This document shows, in pieces, positions 35,110-48,992 of a stretch of DNA of 64,000 nucleotides. Numbering within the stretch: the first letter of the stretch is position 1; each line of letters begins with the position of its first letter. The position numbers and the translations under genes are program-made. This stretch comes from Anopheles merus. Taxonomy: Eukaryota; Arthropoda; Insecta; Diptera; Culicidae. The stretch lies in assembly GCF_017562075.2 (NCBI RefSeq), contig NC_054084.1:15638798-15702797 (forward strand). The letters run 5' to 3'. The notes beneath the pieces are model-generated. The model saw only the letters and a program-made list of their open reading frames with translations. It did not search any database and was not told where the DNA came from.

Positions 35110-38100
35110 ATGTACAACCCGAAGAAGTTTAAAATAAATTGATAACATTTCCTGCTGATAATTGTAAAGAGGTTTTTTAAAAGACTACAAAATTTTTTTA
35201 TACTTGAAAAGCCCAGGAATCAATGAAAATAATGATTAAACTAATGATTTATGATTAAGTTAATTAAATACAACCAAAAAATGTGAAAATATTATATAAA
35301 TAAGTAAAAATCAAATACAAAAAATATTAAATGAAAATACACAATTACGAAACAATGTAAAAATGTAAATTAGCCCAACTAAAAAAGAGAGTGTGTGTGT
35401 GCATTTAGGTTAGGCACGACAATTTATTGCTTCCATTTCCATGCTTCCTTTCCTAAAAAAGGCCGGTGGTTTTAATGCTCTCGAAACGATGACTAATCCA
35501 TCCATCCAAGTGCACATTACATGCTTCCGTAATTGATAGCACACACACACACACTCAGCAGCGTGTTTGGCGCCGACTTTGTGGAACCCTTTTTGCCTGC
35601 ACGCAGCAATACGTTGCCTGCATTGTAAACTCTTCAGCATGACTGGTTTAAACAAACTGCAGACAAAACCCATACACCTACTGCTGGTGAACTGCATTTT
35701 GCGGTGTGCAATGCGACATGATTTTTTGTTCTAAAGCACTCCACCTTACAGCCCTTGGTAACTGAATATGCGCTATTCTTGTAAAGTTATTTGAGAACTT
35801 TTTGAGAACGTGTTTAAATCCGTCTAGATTTACTTTTGCACTTTTGCCAAAAAAAACACCCCCCCCCCCTTTCCGATATACTCGAAGGCGTCAAACGATG
35901 ACGAACGAACGCGAAAAGGTGAATGAGCCCACACAATGTTTTATTTTCGCCTGCCGGCGGCCCCACCAGCGCAAAACTGAGGCGGATTGAGTCGTTGGCG
36001 GTGAAGATTGTTGGCTGCAGTGTAGGTAGTGGGAGGAAGTTTCTTTTGGGAAAGCAACCCAACACCCGCTTCTCTCGGTCAATAGTCAAAACCTTGACTA
36101 TTGTGTGAAGTTAAAGCCGGTTTTTACCTGTGTTTTAATGTTTCGAAAGGCCGCTCAAGGTTGAACAGAAGAGAAGGAGGAGAAAAAAAACTGTCGTCGT
36201 CGTCGTGTAATGCCGGATCCGTCGTGTGTGTAAGACGATTCCTGCAAGAAGAAAAAGAGTGAAAAAGCTTCTTTAGTCGCACAATCGTAAGCGGAAAGTA
36301 TAAAGAATAGTTTGTTTAAATCTTAAAATGCTTATTGCTTGGAATAGATTCGCTTTACATAAGCTGCTAGACGGAGCAGAAAAAAATGAAACATAAAAGC
36401 GTCTCGATGTTCCACCACCACCACGATTGCTTCCCCAATCCTTCTCCCCCGGAGGCTCTTGATCTAATTCCCGCGGTTCGGGACAGGAGATGATGAGAAA
36501 ATGTCACGATTGTCGGCGAGTGTCATATTTTCTAAAGCTGTAACAGACACCGAACCACCGATCGTGAACTCAATAGAATGGGAAGCTGTGCACGCACACT
36601 CCCTTTGTGGCGGCGGCAATGGCAAGAGCTCACACCGTTCCGATGGCACACGGGCACAGACGGGACACGATCCACACAATGCCCGGGGACAAGGTGCCAT
36701 TTTACACCTCGGAATTTTAAAAACAGGTGGTTCGAACAAATGATACCTCGGCACCGGCCCGATCTTTCCCCACGTTCCGCTAACCCAGTTCGATGCAGAA
36801 CGACGGCAGGTGAGACTTGACTTTTGTGGTGCAGCGCGCAGTGGTTAATTTTCACCGTTAAGCTTCTTACTGCGAAAATTACCAAAGACTGTTTTTATGA
36901 CATCTATTACGTTTCTTTTTCTGCTTTTTTTCTTTCTTGCGGCATGTGCTGCACAAAAATTGGGTCACACCATTCCCATTTCTTTAACTGTATCTGTTTT
37001 TACGGGCAATAACACGGATCTGATGATTGGCAGGAGAAAATAGTGATCTTTTTCCGACTGTAACTTTCTGGCTAAGATTGGAGTTACGACGTTGGCAAAA
37101 GGACTCTTTTTTTTCGCCCAAAGCTACAGAAAATAAAACTATTGCAAGTGTTTTTTTTAAATAGGCGGTTTTATTCTTGACGCTAAAAAAACCGTCCCTT
37201 GTCGTGGGTTTTTGTTGAAAGAGTGACCTTTTATCTTTCTTTATCTTTTATCCTCGATCGGGATCCTTCGGGACTGCACGTCCCGATCAGTGGTAGACGC
37301 TGACCACACTAAACCTATTCTGTGTCGCCCTCTTTTGGGAATTACAGAAATTAACGCGGTGCCAACGAATCGACCGTTAATAATTATTAACAATTGGAGT
37401 TTAGTTTGATTGAAAATGAATGGAGCTAATGGCTGCCAAAAGCAGCTGAACGACCCTCAGTTTGGTGTAAGAATTTTAAAAGAGTTTAAGTTCAGAATGC
37501 CATAACTATCATACGACAAATGCTAATCATCAAAACCTTTGAACCATCAAAGAGTCACGAGCTCCAAACAGGTAGCGTGCACTGAAATACGGTAAAAAAA
37601 TCAATCGTTGCTGCTAAACTTTGGCTTTAACGCATCAATTTTGGACAGTGGACATACATTTTTGTCTCCAAGGCATCCATTTATGCCTCTAACGCACCTA
37701 CTATTTTTGTCCTTAAGTTACCGAAAGTTCTGCATAGGCACGTGTAGAACTTATGATATATTTACAAGGTATTTGAGCAGATGTATAGCAATTGTAATTT
37801 TAAATTACAAAAACCGTGTGATTCGATTGTTTTTATGAAAATTAAACACATCCTCAAAATAAAAAAATGAAAATGCTCCTGAAAATGCATGCCAACTTTT
37901 TTCACTCCATTAAAATTACATAATTTTATTCGTTAAACCTAAATAAAATTTCCAACATAGGGATAACTTAAATTGAATAATTTTGGAACACACAGTGTGG
38001 AGCATAAGGTTAAATTTTGTGAGCAAAACAATTGACCTACAGTAGAAAAATTGATGCCTTACAGGCAAAAGTTGTAACAATCTGTCAAAATTTTGTGCTG

Positions 38101-41100
38101 TTGTAGTCTTGAACCCACAAGCATTTTAATTAAATAAATAAAAATTATCCTTTTTAATTTATTTAGTGATTATCCGATGTTCATTTCTAAGTTTATTTCA
38201 TTTCATTCAGTTTGATTCCAAAGGTCGAGTTAGGTTTATTTTTTTAATTTACTTAATTTACCACTGACATACATGCAAAACGTAATTACAAAATGGTAAG
38301 AAACAATCGAAACAAACGAAAATTAAGCATTTTTTCCAACGTTTAAATGTTTGAGAGCATTCACTAAATGAAACCGTGAAATGGCTTAAACAGAACTTAC
38401 GATCTAATCGATCTTAAGCTTTTAATGAAAAGTCCCATTGCCTTATCATTGCCATCGGCACGATATCACCACTTCTGCGCCACCATGGTCTAATTTGGAT
38501 CCGAATTGGATCCGTGTAAGATTAAGCGATACCATTACGAAGAAGAAAAATAACAACCTCGATAGCCGAAATTTGGCTGAATCGCTTTTCTCTTCAAGGT
38601 TACTAACTAAGCAGCAATCCTAATGGGTAAGGCGGGTGGGCGGCTGAATAATGAATACGCTCATTCATTTTCAATGACAGACGTTTCATGTACCGCGCGC
38701 GCGGAATCAATAAACCCGATTGCCGCTCTGTACAAGGTTTTCGCCTTTATTTATTCGCTCAGTTCTAGTAGCAAATAGTAAGTAAGTGGATTACCCACCC
38801 CTTACCTCGTTGCCGAGAGGGTGAAGTAGAGGGAAATTGGTATCGATTTGTACCAATTTACTGTGTCGTCCTTAGCCTGTGTGCGCCTTTCACCCTAGGT
38901 GCAACTTACTTGCACAGAGAGCGGAGGGCACACCAGCGTTCCAAACGATGCGCTTCTGTATGGAAATTCAGCCAAAGGTATGAAATTACAGCTCGAAATT
39001 GTTACAGCTGGTACAGTCGTTTCCGTCAAAAGTGAAACATTGATGGACGCCACCACCACATAGCATTCGAAATTTGATCCATCCTTCAATTGGAAATGAC
39101 AAACAACGCGCTCGGTCGAGCTTACTCCACATCACTTTGTAGAGAAAGTGCAAGTCGGGACTTATTTGTAAGAAATGTTATCGAACGGGCGTACGGGTGC
39201 GCGAGCCAAAATAAGTTTCACCGTGCAGTTACAGTGCCGTACCGAAGACACTCACCCACCAACAGATTGCTCGTTTTGGGTGGGAAAGTTAGCGAAATTA
39301 AGACACTTGACAGGTGGTGTTTGGAATTTCTAAAACCGTGCCAAACATGGTTGCTAACATTTTCGGTGTGAATTAAATTATTTAAAATGCATTTTTTTAA
39401 AGCAACGTCATGATTGCACACAATCGCTTAATTATCAAGAACAACAGTACAAAAGAAGAGTAGATGCGTTCCATTTAATAATCATTGTACCACTTAATAA
39501 TTGCGACAGATCCAAATTTGAAAGATCCAAATTTGAATTAAGCTCCATCGATTGCTCTAGCTGATTGATAATGGTTAATTTACTTTGGGAATATGAAATG
39601 CGGCCCACTGTGTAATACTTTACCACCCCAAACGCACAGAACGCACCTTAACAACTCCCTTAAGCAACATCGTTCGCCATATGCTTCGGGGAGTGTAGAG
39701 CCATGCCGTTACCAATGTGGACCATAGTCTTCAGTGTTTTTGGATCATGCTTTTCATGCTACAATCTGTTTGATGGTGCATCTGTGATGCGTGACAGTGG
39801 CTCTCTTACGGTTTAATTTTTTATTCATAGTCACACGAAAACACGACCCTTGCTTGCAGTAAAGAGAGCGCAAAACCAAGACACGCATCTAAATGTCGAA
39901 AACACAACCGACCGAAAGGGTCATCACTGGTTGACAATTGAGAGGCATGTAATTTCTAGCACTGCGTAGTTTACTCGCACGTGCTCATATTGCGTAGTTG
40001 AAGAGTTTCAATGCACGGAAGTGTTTTCGTATTCACGCACTGTTACAAGAATTTGATAAGCGCTTTACGCGTTTGTTTATGGTTTATTGGTTATTGTATG
40101 ACATTTCGACCACAGGACTGAAGCGAATAGGCGGACATAGGCCTAGAAAGCAGTTTGCAAATCAAAATGGGTATAAAAATGAAGGCACATTTTAGCACAA
40201 AATTTGAAATAGTAATCACAACTTTAAATTATAGTACATACTAAGTATCTATCCATTTCCTCGTAATTTTTAGATTTTACGAATCTTACACAATTCAAAT
40301 CAAATATTGCCTGCACTGGTTTAAAATCCAGTACAATCATAAACGAGAAGTTTAAGTTAGGTTACAGGGAAGTCATTCGAAGCTGGACTTGAAGGCAGGC
40401 GATAAGAATGACACCAAACAACGAAACATGAAAAGTCCTTTTAGGCTATCAAAATGCTTAAAACAGGGTCTTTAACTTGACGCTGGTGGTAAGATCCGAT
40501 GTTACCAAGTATACAGGGGATTTCAGGGGTTGCCAAAGCTTTGAGACACATTCTTGATTATTTCTGATAGGAAATTAACTTTATGTTTATGGGATTTGGT
40601 CTCTATTGCACCATTTTTGGACAGTCTTATTGGAAATACCTATTACCATAGAATCCCATCATACAAAGTTCATTTCCATGAAGAGGCCAAAAAACTGTCC
40701 CACAACCATGAGTACCGCTGAAAAACCCTGTAACATCATTTTAAAAAGAAAAAGATCTGTACTGTTTCCTCCCATTGCCATAATAGCTATGTGCGCTCTA
40801 TGTCATCTGTTTTCTACAACCAACAAACTTTCTGCAATAATAAAACGGAAAATTCGTGTAATTCAATCGCAAAAGCATAAGAAAGCAATCAGGCAATAGC
40901 TCACTCTCGCGGAAACATTCCATTCCAGCACAACAGAATGTCATAATCGCACGGTTAGAGGAGGCCCACTTTTGTCGTCTTCTCACACCGCTCGGCCCCC
41001 CGCCGATCGTGGAAGACACTTCAATCGGAATTTTTATGACCACCAAAATGCGTGTACGCACCACGAATCCAGGTCTGCCATTAACAACAACAACAAAAAA

Positions 41101-42426
41101 TCCACTCACCCACCCCCGACGAATGATTCACGTAACCACCGCCTTCACCAACACCAGCAAGGAGGGAGGAAAAGCCGAACGTATGAAACATTGCGCGGCA
41201 GTACAATTCAACTCAATCCCCATCTGGCCCCATCATGGGGAAAACTCACGGAAAAAATAGATACGACAAAAGGCACCCAAACCAACTCCCACCCCTGTTA
41301 GTGTCGGTGCATATGGACGCGGTTGTCAATCAGTGCTGCCTGCTGCTGCGCACACCAGCAGCGAACGGTAGAGGCGGCGGCGAATGGAAATGGTTGATGC
41401 TTTGACGCAATACATCAATCCAATAAACGTGCCACCCGCGGTGGAGGTGGTAGAGGCCAGAAGAAAACCCACCAATTCTTCTGGCCTCTCTACCACCTCC
41501 ACCACCACGGGTGTCGCAAGGATGTTTAATATTGTGCGAAAAATTCCACCAAAAATTGGCCCGTTGCGGGGTGAGGTAGCCGAATTGTTCGACACGCTCG
41601 AAAGAAATGCAAAAAACGAGCGGGCAGTACACACGCAAACGCTGTGTCTTGATGACAAATGTGTCTTGATGTTTCACTCCGACCAACACAAAAAAAATAA
41701 CAAGAAAGATAAAAGTGGAAGTTAATAAAACAGGATCTATTTATGAACAATTATTGACAGCATAGCGCATTTACCGCCCGGGCGCGTCTGGCAGAAACAC
41801 ACGCTAATGGCACGTGTTTTTATTTTTTGCTCCGTTAAATAAGAATTTTCCTGCCCATTTTGCCCATCGCTGTCTAACGACAGGCAAAAAGAAAAGTTTC
41901 TCCTGCGCTGCAGCGCTTCTATTTTCATACGTCCTTCGAAAGTCCTTCCAAAGAGGGAGAGCGGGCCGTGTCGTGATGCTCACACAGGTGGCATACCACC
42001 GCGCAGCTTCTTTGTGCGTTCGACAGCTGTGGAGATTGGGAGATGGGTCTTGCCACAAGTCGAATAAAAAAAAAAAACTAGACTAGAAAATGTCTTGTGA
42101 ACATTTGTAACAATTCATGCCAAACATAGCACAATGATTTTGTTATTAGTTTAGGGACAAAGAAAATTCATACAAATGAAAAATAACTGGCAAATAATAA
42201 AGCTTGAGTGGTTGAATTATGTACCGCTATTTGTTTACACAAGAGGGCTCAGCAATATTGAGTTTTGTCAGAGCGTTGTTTTATTTCATATAGAGAAGAT
42301 TAGCGACACATTCGCTTGTTGTTTATATGTTCTCACACATCAAAGGACACTTGTTGCCATAAAGCTGCGCTTAGACTCTAGATATGCACAATGAATCATA
42401 ATGAGTGGCATGAGACAAATCTTTCC
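35110..42426. other. Gene-free segment
   Basis: Mostly AT-rich. Small palindromes such as GATCGGGA...TCCCGATC lie near 37256-37288. The hairpin at 41433-41513 sits in a GC-richer island (about 40950-41720). No gene recognised. Confidence 0.5.
41433..41513. repeat. Long near-perfect hairpin (33-38-nt arms, 10-nt loop)
   Basis: The left arm, starting CACCCGCGGTGGAGGTGGTA, continues to GGCCAGAAGAA (to 41465). The loop is AACCCACCAA. The right arm (41476-41513) is its complement apart from two small bulges. Pairing is strong and GC-rich. It could be a small-RNA precursor, a cruciform-forming repeat or a recent inverted duplication. No known miRNA sequence was recognised. Confidence 0.8.
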
Positions 42427-42791
42427 AGTGAATGAGTTTAATTCAACAAGTTAATTGTAGCTCATTTGTGATTGAATTATTTACAACAGCTAACTCTTTC
42501 AATAACTCTTTCAATAGTTCAATAACAGAGCGTTCATTTACAGCGGTCGGGATTCAATCGTGTGTCGATAAGCTGTCCGGGGATTAGTTCTGGATTAGAG
42601 ATGTAAGTCCTATGCATGGAAGTAAGTCATTTGTAAGGTAACAACTATTTCGAGAGCTCGATGAAGGAATGGAAGGAACTCTCCTCACGGAATTGTAACT
42701 CATTTACAGATTTCTTTGAATGATTCTTCATGAGAGCGAGTTAAAGATTTAACTCGCCATTTTAACATTAATTCTGAATTAACACACTGAG
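42427..42791. mobile_element. Possible diverged hAT-like MITE
   Basis: Ends CAGTGAATGAGTTTAATTCA and (reverse complement of the right end) CAGTGTGTTAATTCAGAATT resemble each other with an indel. GTAACTCATTT-type motifs recur inside. No 8-bp target duplication was found, so this is tentative. Confidence 0.3.
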
Positions 42792-42870
42792 AATTACTCT
42801 TATCACTAGTTTTTTAAGTCCAAAAATCATTCTTAACACACTCTCTTAACTACATAAGAGATATAGACAA

Positions 42871-43062
42871 TGGCTGGTATTATTGAATCCGTTCGTTGCG
42901 GGAACGTACGGCACTCACACGAAATTCTAGGGATGGCAACACATTTCTTGAGCCCGGTCCTACAACGCCGCGGTGAATAACTGTAGTAACCATCTAGTAC
43001 GTTAGGAAAACGAGTGTCGGGACGTATGCCGCCGCTACGAACGGATTCAATAATACCAGCCA
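42871..43062 (+). mobile_element. 192-bp MITE with TGGCTGGTATTATTGAATCC inverted ends, copy 1
   Basis: The terminal inverted repeats are at least 26 bp and near-identical, starting TGGCTGGTATTATTGAATCC and continuing GTTCGT. The interior holds no ORF. A second copy lies at 62671-63103 in opposite orientation with the same interior (CGTACTAGATGG...ATTCACCGCGGC). The target duplication is unresolved; AAT on both sides would fit a 3-bp duplication. Confidence 0.85.
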
Positions 43063-46000
43063 ATATTCTTTGAACTAAACAAATGTACAGATAGTCCCCG
43101 AGATAAGCGGTATCTCTTATACGAAGATTCGGAGATACGCGGTGTCTACAGGCATTTTCATTTTCCGTCCCAGTGTGGTCCACCAAATTTGATTTCAGCA
43201 ATTTTGTACAATTGTAATTGTGTAAACGGGGTTGATTTTTTAGCTCGAAACCACGTGATTCGACTTACGCAGAAATTCAAGATACGCTATTTCTTCTCGG
43301 TTCGCATTAAGAGCATATCTCGAGTGTCAACCTGTACCTTTTACACAGAAAATCGACTCTAAAAGCCCTTAGTTTAAATATGGCCCCCTTTCTACACTTC
43401 TACAAAAATACCTTAAAACCAATCTAAATTGACCACAACATAAGTATGCATTTACTTAAGCAAAACATAATCTAATCTAGGTCAATAGCAATTTCCATCT
43501 CAAACCCCTTCCTCCCCACGATCATTTAACTGATCGTTTTCTGCCGCACATGGGCCCCCCTTTGTTCAATTGGCGGCCTGCATGGAGCGGTCTGCCTCAA
43601 GAGATCTCAAGACACCCCGGCCGTGATCTGCTAACTCGATAACGCAACGGACGACGGCGGTGATGTGGAAAACGATGTACACCAAGCAATTAGTTTTAAT
43701 TAAAGTATGCCGCAAGAAGGGAGAGAGCAGCATCGACGACCAGCATCCAAGTGGGGCCGACCCTTCCCATTAGGCATTAAGAGTGCATCTACAATAGCAA
43801 TAGCCGCACGTACACCGTACCCCTTTAGTTTGCCACGCTAAAGTAAGCTAGATTAATGTGACCTCTCTATTGAAGAGGAAGAAAAATGTGGTTTTAAGCC
43901 AACGAGAGAGAGAGTAGAGTTTCTGATGTAGATCCCAAAGACATAGAAAATTATGATAAGAGGTGTATTTTATGATATTAATTAAAACATCTACAATGAT
44001 TCTCTGCCCACTGCATTGCACATATCGTCTCAATCACTTTGCTCAACATGAAGTACTTTAAAATACCAAGAATGCTCAACATACTGGGATACTAGATGTC
44101 CAAATGTACTGCCCGAATACCAACCATATGACATAACATTGGAGGTGTGTGTGCCTGCTCTATAGAAACAAACATTTCATAATACTCCAACCATGTTATC
44201 AACAAAACAAAAAAAAAAAGAGGCTATATTACCTGCCCCAAACACTCACACACTACACCACGTCAGAGCTCAGTGGGGCACTTTTTTGCTGTTGTTATTG
44301 GTTTGACGTAATTAATTGCTATTTTTCCAGCACTGCTTCCAGTACCGAGGAAGACAAATTGAATCACGTATAAATTAATCGAAACGCACAGTTCCGAAAC
44401 GATGGCAATTAGCTATTAACAATTTACGGGCGCGCGCGCGCAAAACCCTTGCCACTCTGCTTTGTGTGTGCGGGACCATGGAAGGTTTGGAGCTCGCAGG
44501 TCCTACGTAACCGTTTCTACAGATACGCGCCGCTGCATCGGCCAAAGAGCAACGGTTGAATGAATTGCAAAAGCAACAAAACGCGTACAAACGTAAATAA
44601 AAGGGAACTGACACCACCCACCAACCCCACAAGCGTCCAGGCGATATTTTGAGGGAAGACGGCCGGGGAGAAGTTTATGCGTAAATTTGCGCTCTACTCT
44701 CCACTTTCAATCAGCAGAAACATGCTCAGGGAAATAAAGGTTAATTCAGTTGCGAAGATGAAAGAACGCGCATCCTTTCCGAAAAGGATCGAGAACAACC
44801 CACTTGCGGGGTGTTGACGGGTGCGGGGGCTCTAAAAATATTCTCATCAACCGAGAACTTTTCCAGGCCTTCGTCGTTCAAGTTTTTCCCCGTGCTTGAT
44901 TGAAAGAAAAGCTCCAACTTTGCATTCGTTGGGCGAAGTTCGTTGAACTGGCTTAGAAGTGTGTGTGTGATTGATATTGTGTTAGAAGTGTGTGCTGCAA
45001 ACTTTTGTAATGTTACACCATCAAAATAAACTTAAATCAATTTTTCACTTGAGAGGAGAATTAAAGCTCTATGTGCGATTTACATCAAAATATAAGGGCA
45101 TGTATGAAGAATTGGCAGAGAAATACTTTCACAAATAAACTCAAAATATCGTACTGAACCAAGTTCTTAAGAAACTTCTATACGATTCATGTTCTAACAC
45201 CTAAGTAAGATTAATTTTATCTACCCTTTTTGCGTACCCAATCCATTAGCGTCCATGTATGGGCAAACCTTAACATTAACATCCACTCCCAGAGAGCAAG
45301 CGATGGAATTTGCTTTTCAGCACCACTTCAACCTGTCAACCGGTACACAACACAGGGTGGCCGGGAAGGTCAAACTAGAAGTGTGGTTCTTGAATGCTGC
45401 TATTCTCGTACGGCCATCGCAACCCGAACGATGTACCGCTCTAAGGATATAAATGGAAAATGAAAAGAACATTGCTACATTCATCAGGATTATTGCTGAC
45501 GTTGACCTGCCCTAACACACTCAGGAAAATTAAGATTTTTCACACATACAGTCGATTGATTTTACAAATTATAGTGAAGGAGTCAACTTAGTCCAGTGAT
45601 TTATATACTCTATACAATACTAATCTAGTTCGAGTTTGCTATTGAAAAGATTTTATAGCCTTTCGCGTACGAAATGCCCAGCACGACAACTTTCCGGGAG
45701 AAAACGTCAGCTCACGACTTAAGTTCTCCGGCATTAAGAAAAGGTCAGCCCGAGGGTGCTCCATCAAACAGGCCACATTGTTGACTAATGATTTCCGCCT
45801 TCTTGATCGAAAGTCATGATTTCGTGCGCAGTCGTAACGCAAGTCGTAACGGCACCCTCAGTGCACGTCCATTTCCGTCAGGCTCAGAGTGATTGTCTGG
45901 CACAGTTTTATAGTTCAAAGTGTAGCCTTCTCCTTCGTTTTTTTATCATTTAATTGGAACATTGAAAATAATCTACTATACTTAAACGCACAGACCATAT

Positions 46001-46225
46001 GGTAGTAGTACACTGATTGAAGAAAGATATTACTAAACAACGCTAAAGGTGATTGCATTCCAATACAAATCACAGCTTTCTTCATTGTTACCTAACGCAG
46101 ATCTAAATCCATCTCATTTCATTTCACTCGAACCTCCTTCTTTCCTCTCTCAGCGAACACTATCCCTTTTTCCAACCCATAACTCATTATCAACCGACGT
46201 CCAGCAGCGAGGAGGGCGCATTACT
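43063..46225. other. Gene-free segment
   Basis: Unique-looking mixed-composition DNA. No gene or repeat family recognised. Confidence 0.5.
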
Positions 46226-46231
46226 ACTCAC

Positions 46232-46480
46232 CAGCCGGAACCAGACGTCATAAGCACGAGAGAATTCGGCACACAGCAGCAGCAATAGATGTGGGCCTAT
46301 CGCGTTGAACTTGTTTTGGAATTGACGATCACGAGCTGCTCGCGCTCGTGATTTCGTCACTTGAGAAAGCAACAGAGCAACTGGGTTGGATGGATCGTTG
46401 GCCAGATATATCGGCCGCGCGGCGTTCGGCAACATTGCGCACGGGCCCGCCGCGTTACGGCAAAAGGTTCGTCGCCGGAT
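46232..46480 (-). promoter_or_regulatory. Candidate distal promoter or first 5'-UTR exon
   Basis: This is a GC- and CpG-rich island in AT-rich surroundings. Read on the minus strand it ends in an excellent donor, TTCCGGCTG|GTGAGTAGT, at 46232/46231. It contains a 9-bp-arm inverted repeat (ATCACGAGC...GCTCGTGAT at 46327-46351). No conserved protein is encoded. It could be a distal first exon of the Oatp gene, 27 kb upstream. A second possible donor of the same orientation lies at 22674/22673 (GCAAC|GTAAGT). Confidence 0.25.
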
Positions 46481-46978
46481 GGTACCGTACAGTAGAGCAG
46501 TAGCAGCAGCAGCAGGAGTGGGTGGAGAAAGCACGGAGTTTTACATAATGGAAAGAAAAATTAAAATTCAAACCGACAGCGCACGCTTACGAGGAAAAAA
46601 AAGACGGCCAAGTCGGCCAAGACGAAAGGCAAGACTTTTTGAGGTTTCATCCGGTTTATGTCGCGCTACCGACGTTCGAGTTCGAAAACAAAAATGCGGA
46701 GCGGGGTCCGATTGAGTGTCGATTGAAGGAAGTGGTATCGTTTGTCGTTAGATTGGCTAAATAGATTGTAGGATTTTGTTTTATTTTTGTAGCAACGTTC
46801 AGACCGTACAGGAAGAATTGAGATTGATATTGAAAATTGGATTTGAAACACAAAACTTGTAATCCTTGAAGATCCAGTATCAATCAAGGATGAGCATTAT
46901 TTTTTTTTATTTTACTTGTCAGAGGCTTCGATCTATTTGAAAACAAGTTCAAATATGACATAATAATACTGGAAACGA

Positions 46979-47073
46979 ATTCGCCTGGAATGAGATTTGA
47001 ACTCATTATCTATGGTGCATTAAACCGTCAATACCGTCACTACACCATCGGGCTCACCTCGTTCAGGCGAGGT
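46979..47073 (-). mobile_element. tRNA-like element or short SINE-like relic
   Basis: On the minus strand the sequence contains a good RNA polymerase III A box (GGTGTAGTGACGG) and B box (GAGTTCAAATCTC) with tRNA-like spacing. The ends CGCCTGAACGAG and CTCATTCCAGGCG pair as an extended acceptor-like stem. It has extra length between the boxes and no clear cloverleaf, so it is probably a tRNA-derived relic of a family different from the SINEs above. Confidence 0.45.
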
Positions 47074-48992
47074 AAAAACCGTACTGTTTATTCAGTGGAA
47101 GAAAGGCAAATGCTGTAAAGCAATCTTTAAACACATTTACACACAAAAGAGTAAATGTAATTTTAATTATAATGCCCGAGCAACCCACCGAGGCGAGAAG
47201 GTGGTATCTCAATTTTATGGAATGCTTAATACTCATCTCCATTTGATTTCATAACTCAGAGAACGGTACTAACCGATGGAGATTAAATAGAAAACAGTTT
47301 TATATAAACAACATAAATCTTGCAAACATTTCAACCATATCGCCATATCGTTCCAGCTGGCGATGAAATCATTGATGGAACGGTGTAGTAGGTGCTCCAC
47401 GCCAGTATAACTATTCGGACTGTTAATGTCAGTCCATACTGACTCGTCACTATTTTAAACATCCAATTCATAAATATGTGAATAGATGTGTTTGCTTGTG
47501 GGTGCGTTTTTTTTCACAAATTAAATAACGAAAGGAGAAAGTTGTGTTCATCGCGCGACAGTTTTAAATGTGTAAGAGATTCGTTTCAAAGGTGTTAAAA
47601 CGTTTCATCTTAAGCGTGGATTTATTAAGCAAAACACTAAAAACGCTCGATGAAGACAGCGTTCACTTGTGTGTGCCATTGGAATACATTAAACGACAAA
47701 TTAGGTTATACTGGCCACCAGTTTCGGCAGTGCGCAGTAAATAAATCTGTAAAACAATGAAAATACAGTAAACCCACATACGTACCCACACACGGACATG
47801 CTGTACCAACCGCAGAAAACAATCATTGCCTATGTTCGAGTGGTATGTTTACAAAATAATTTCATCATGTTTCCTCCTCCTCAGTGCCTACACTGAAGCA
47901 CGAGACGCTAATTACCCACGGAGAAATCTAACGGCCCGCGGATGTGAGTGAGTCACGGCCAGGTAGTAGCAAACCACCACAACCGAATGGAACTAACTAC
48001 AACTCCCAACTCCCAAGGAGATAATCACAAACATACACACCATCAACAAAAAAAAGGGCAGAAAACACAATCAAACCCGTTTCCTTGCACAAGCAGCACA
48101 AGAAAGAAAGACCGGCAGCTCTAGGCACACAGTTCTCGGGCTGTGTAATGCTCAGTGGGCATAGACGCTAAGTGCGTCCACCTCCCGGCCGATCTTCCCT
48201 CAATCAGTCGCGGATCTTTTTTTTTTTCACGATGTCATGAAATATTTGAACAACGCGTCGCACACGCTGTGTTTGAGCTGTCTTTTTGCAGTTCATTCAA
48301 CTACGAGGTGTTTTGTCAACAGCTTCGTACAATGGATGTTATTTGTTTTTATTTTTCAATTTGACCGTGGATCGTTTGCACAAGTCATCGTCCAAATGGA
48401 GGTGCACACCATTGGTAGAAGGCAGTAGCGGAGATTAATTCCAGCCTGAACGGAGGTCTTGAGATGAGAGTGATTTTAAGAAAATTTCGATTCAATTTGT
48501 ACGGTAACATCTAAGATTTTAGCAAACAAACCATTGGTCAATAATTAAAGTATGTTTATCTCAAATATTTAATTTTATTTGTATCCAGCAGGTTCTGAAA
48601 AGGTAAAATTACGACTAAACATGTGATGTAAAAATGCATGAAAAAGAAGGTTCTGAATGGAAATGTTGCTCTTCTAGTGTACAAAAGAATGCTTTATTAG
48701 TGTTTTCTACTTGTTTTTTATTTGATATTTTTAAACAAGCTAAACGGTTTAGTGAAGATATGACTGTTACAAAAGTACAATGTATAAGAGATAAAATATC
48801 AATCATAAAGCTTTGCTAACTATATTTTGGTTAGTAAAAAATTGAGATAACGTAAAAATCAAGAATTAATTTTCAATAAATTTGAATAAGTTTTCCATCT
48901 TATCTGGCGCTATTTTAAGCTCTGTACCTCTGGTAAATGATTAAAAACGAGGTTTGTGTTCTACTTGATTAGGTTTCACTCGACCGATAATA
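47074..48992. other. Gene-free segment
   Basis: AT-rich DNA. Nothing recognised. Confidence 0.5.

Noticed and set aside
46386..46715. 109-codon plus-strand ORF, Arg/Ala-rich
   Set aside because: Composition follows the CpG-rich island; no recognisable domain.
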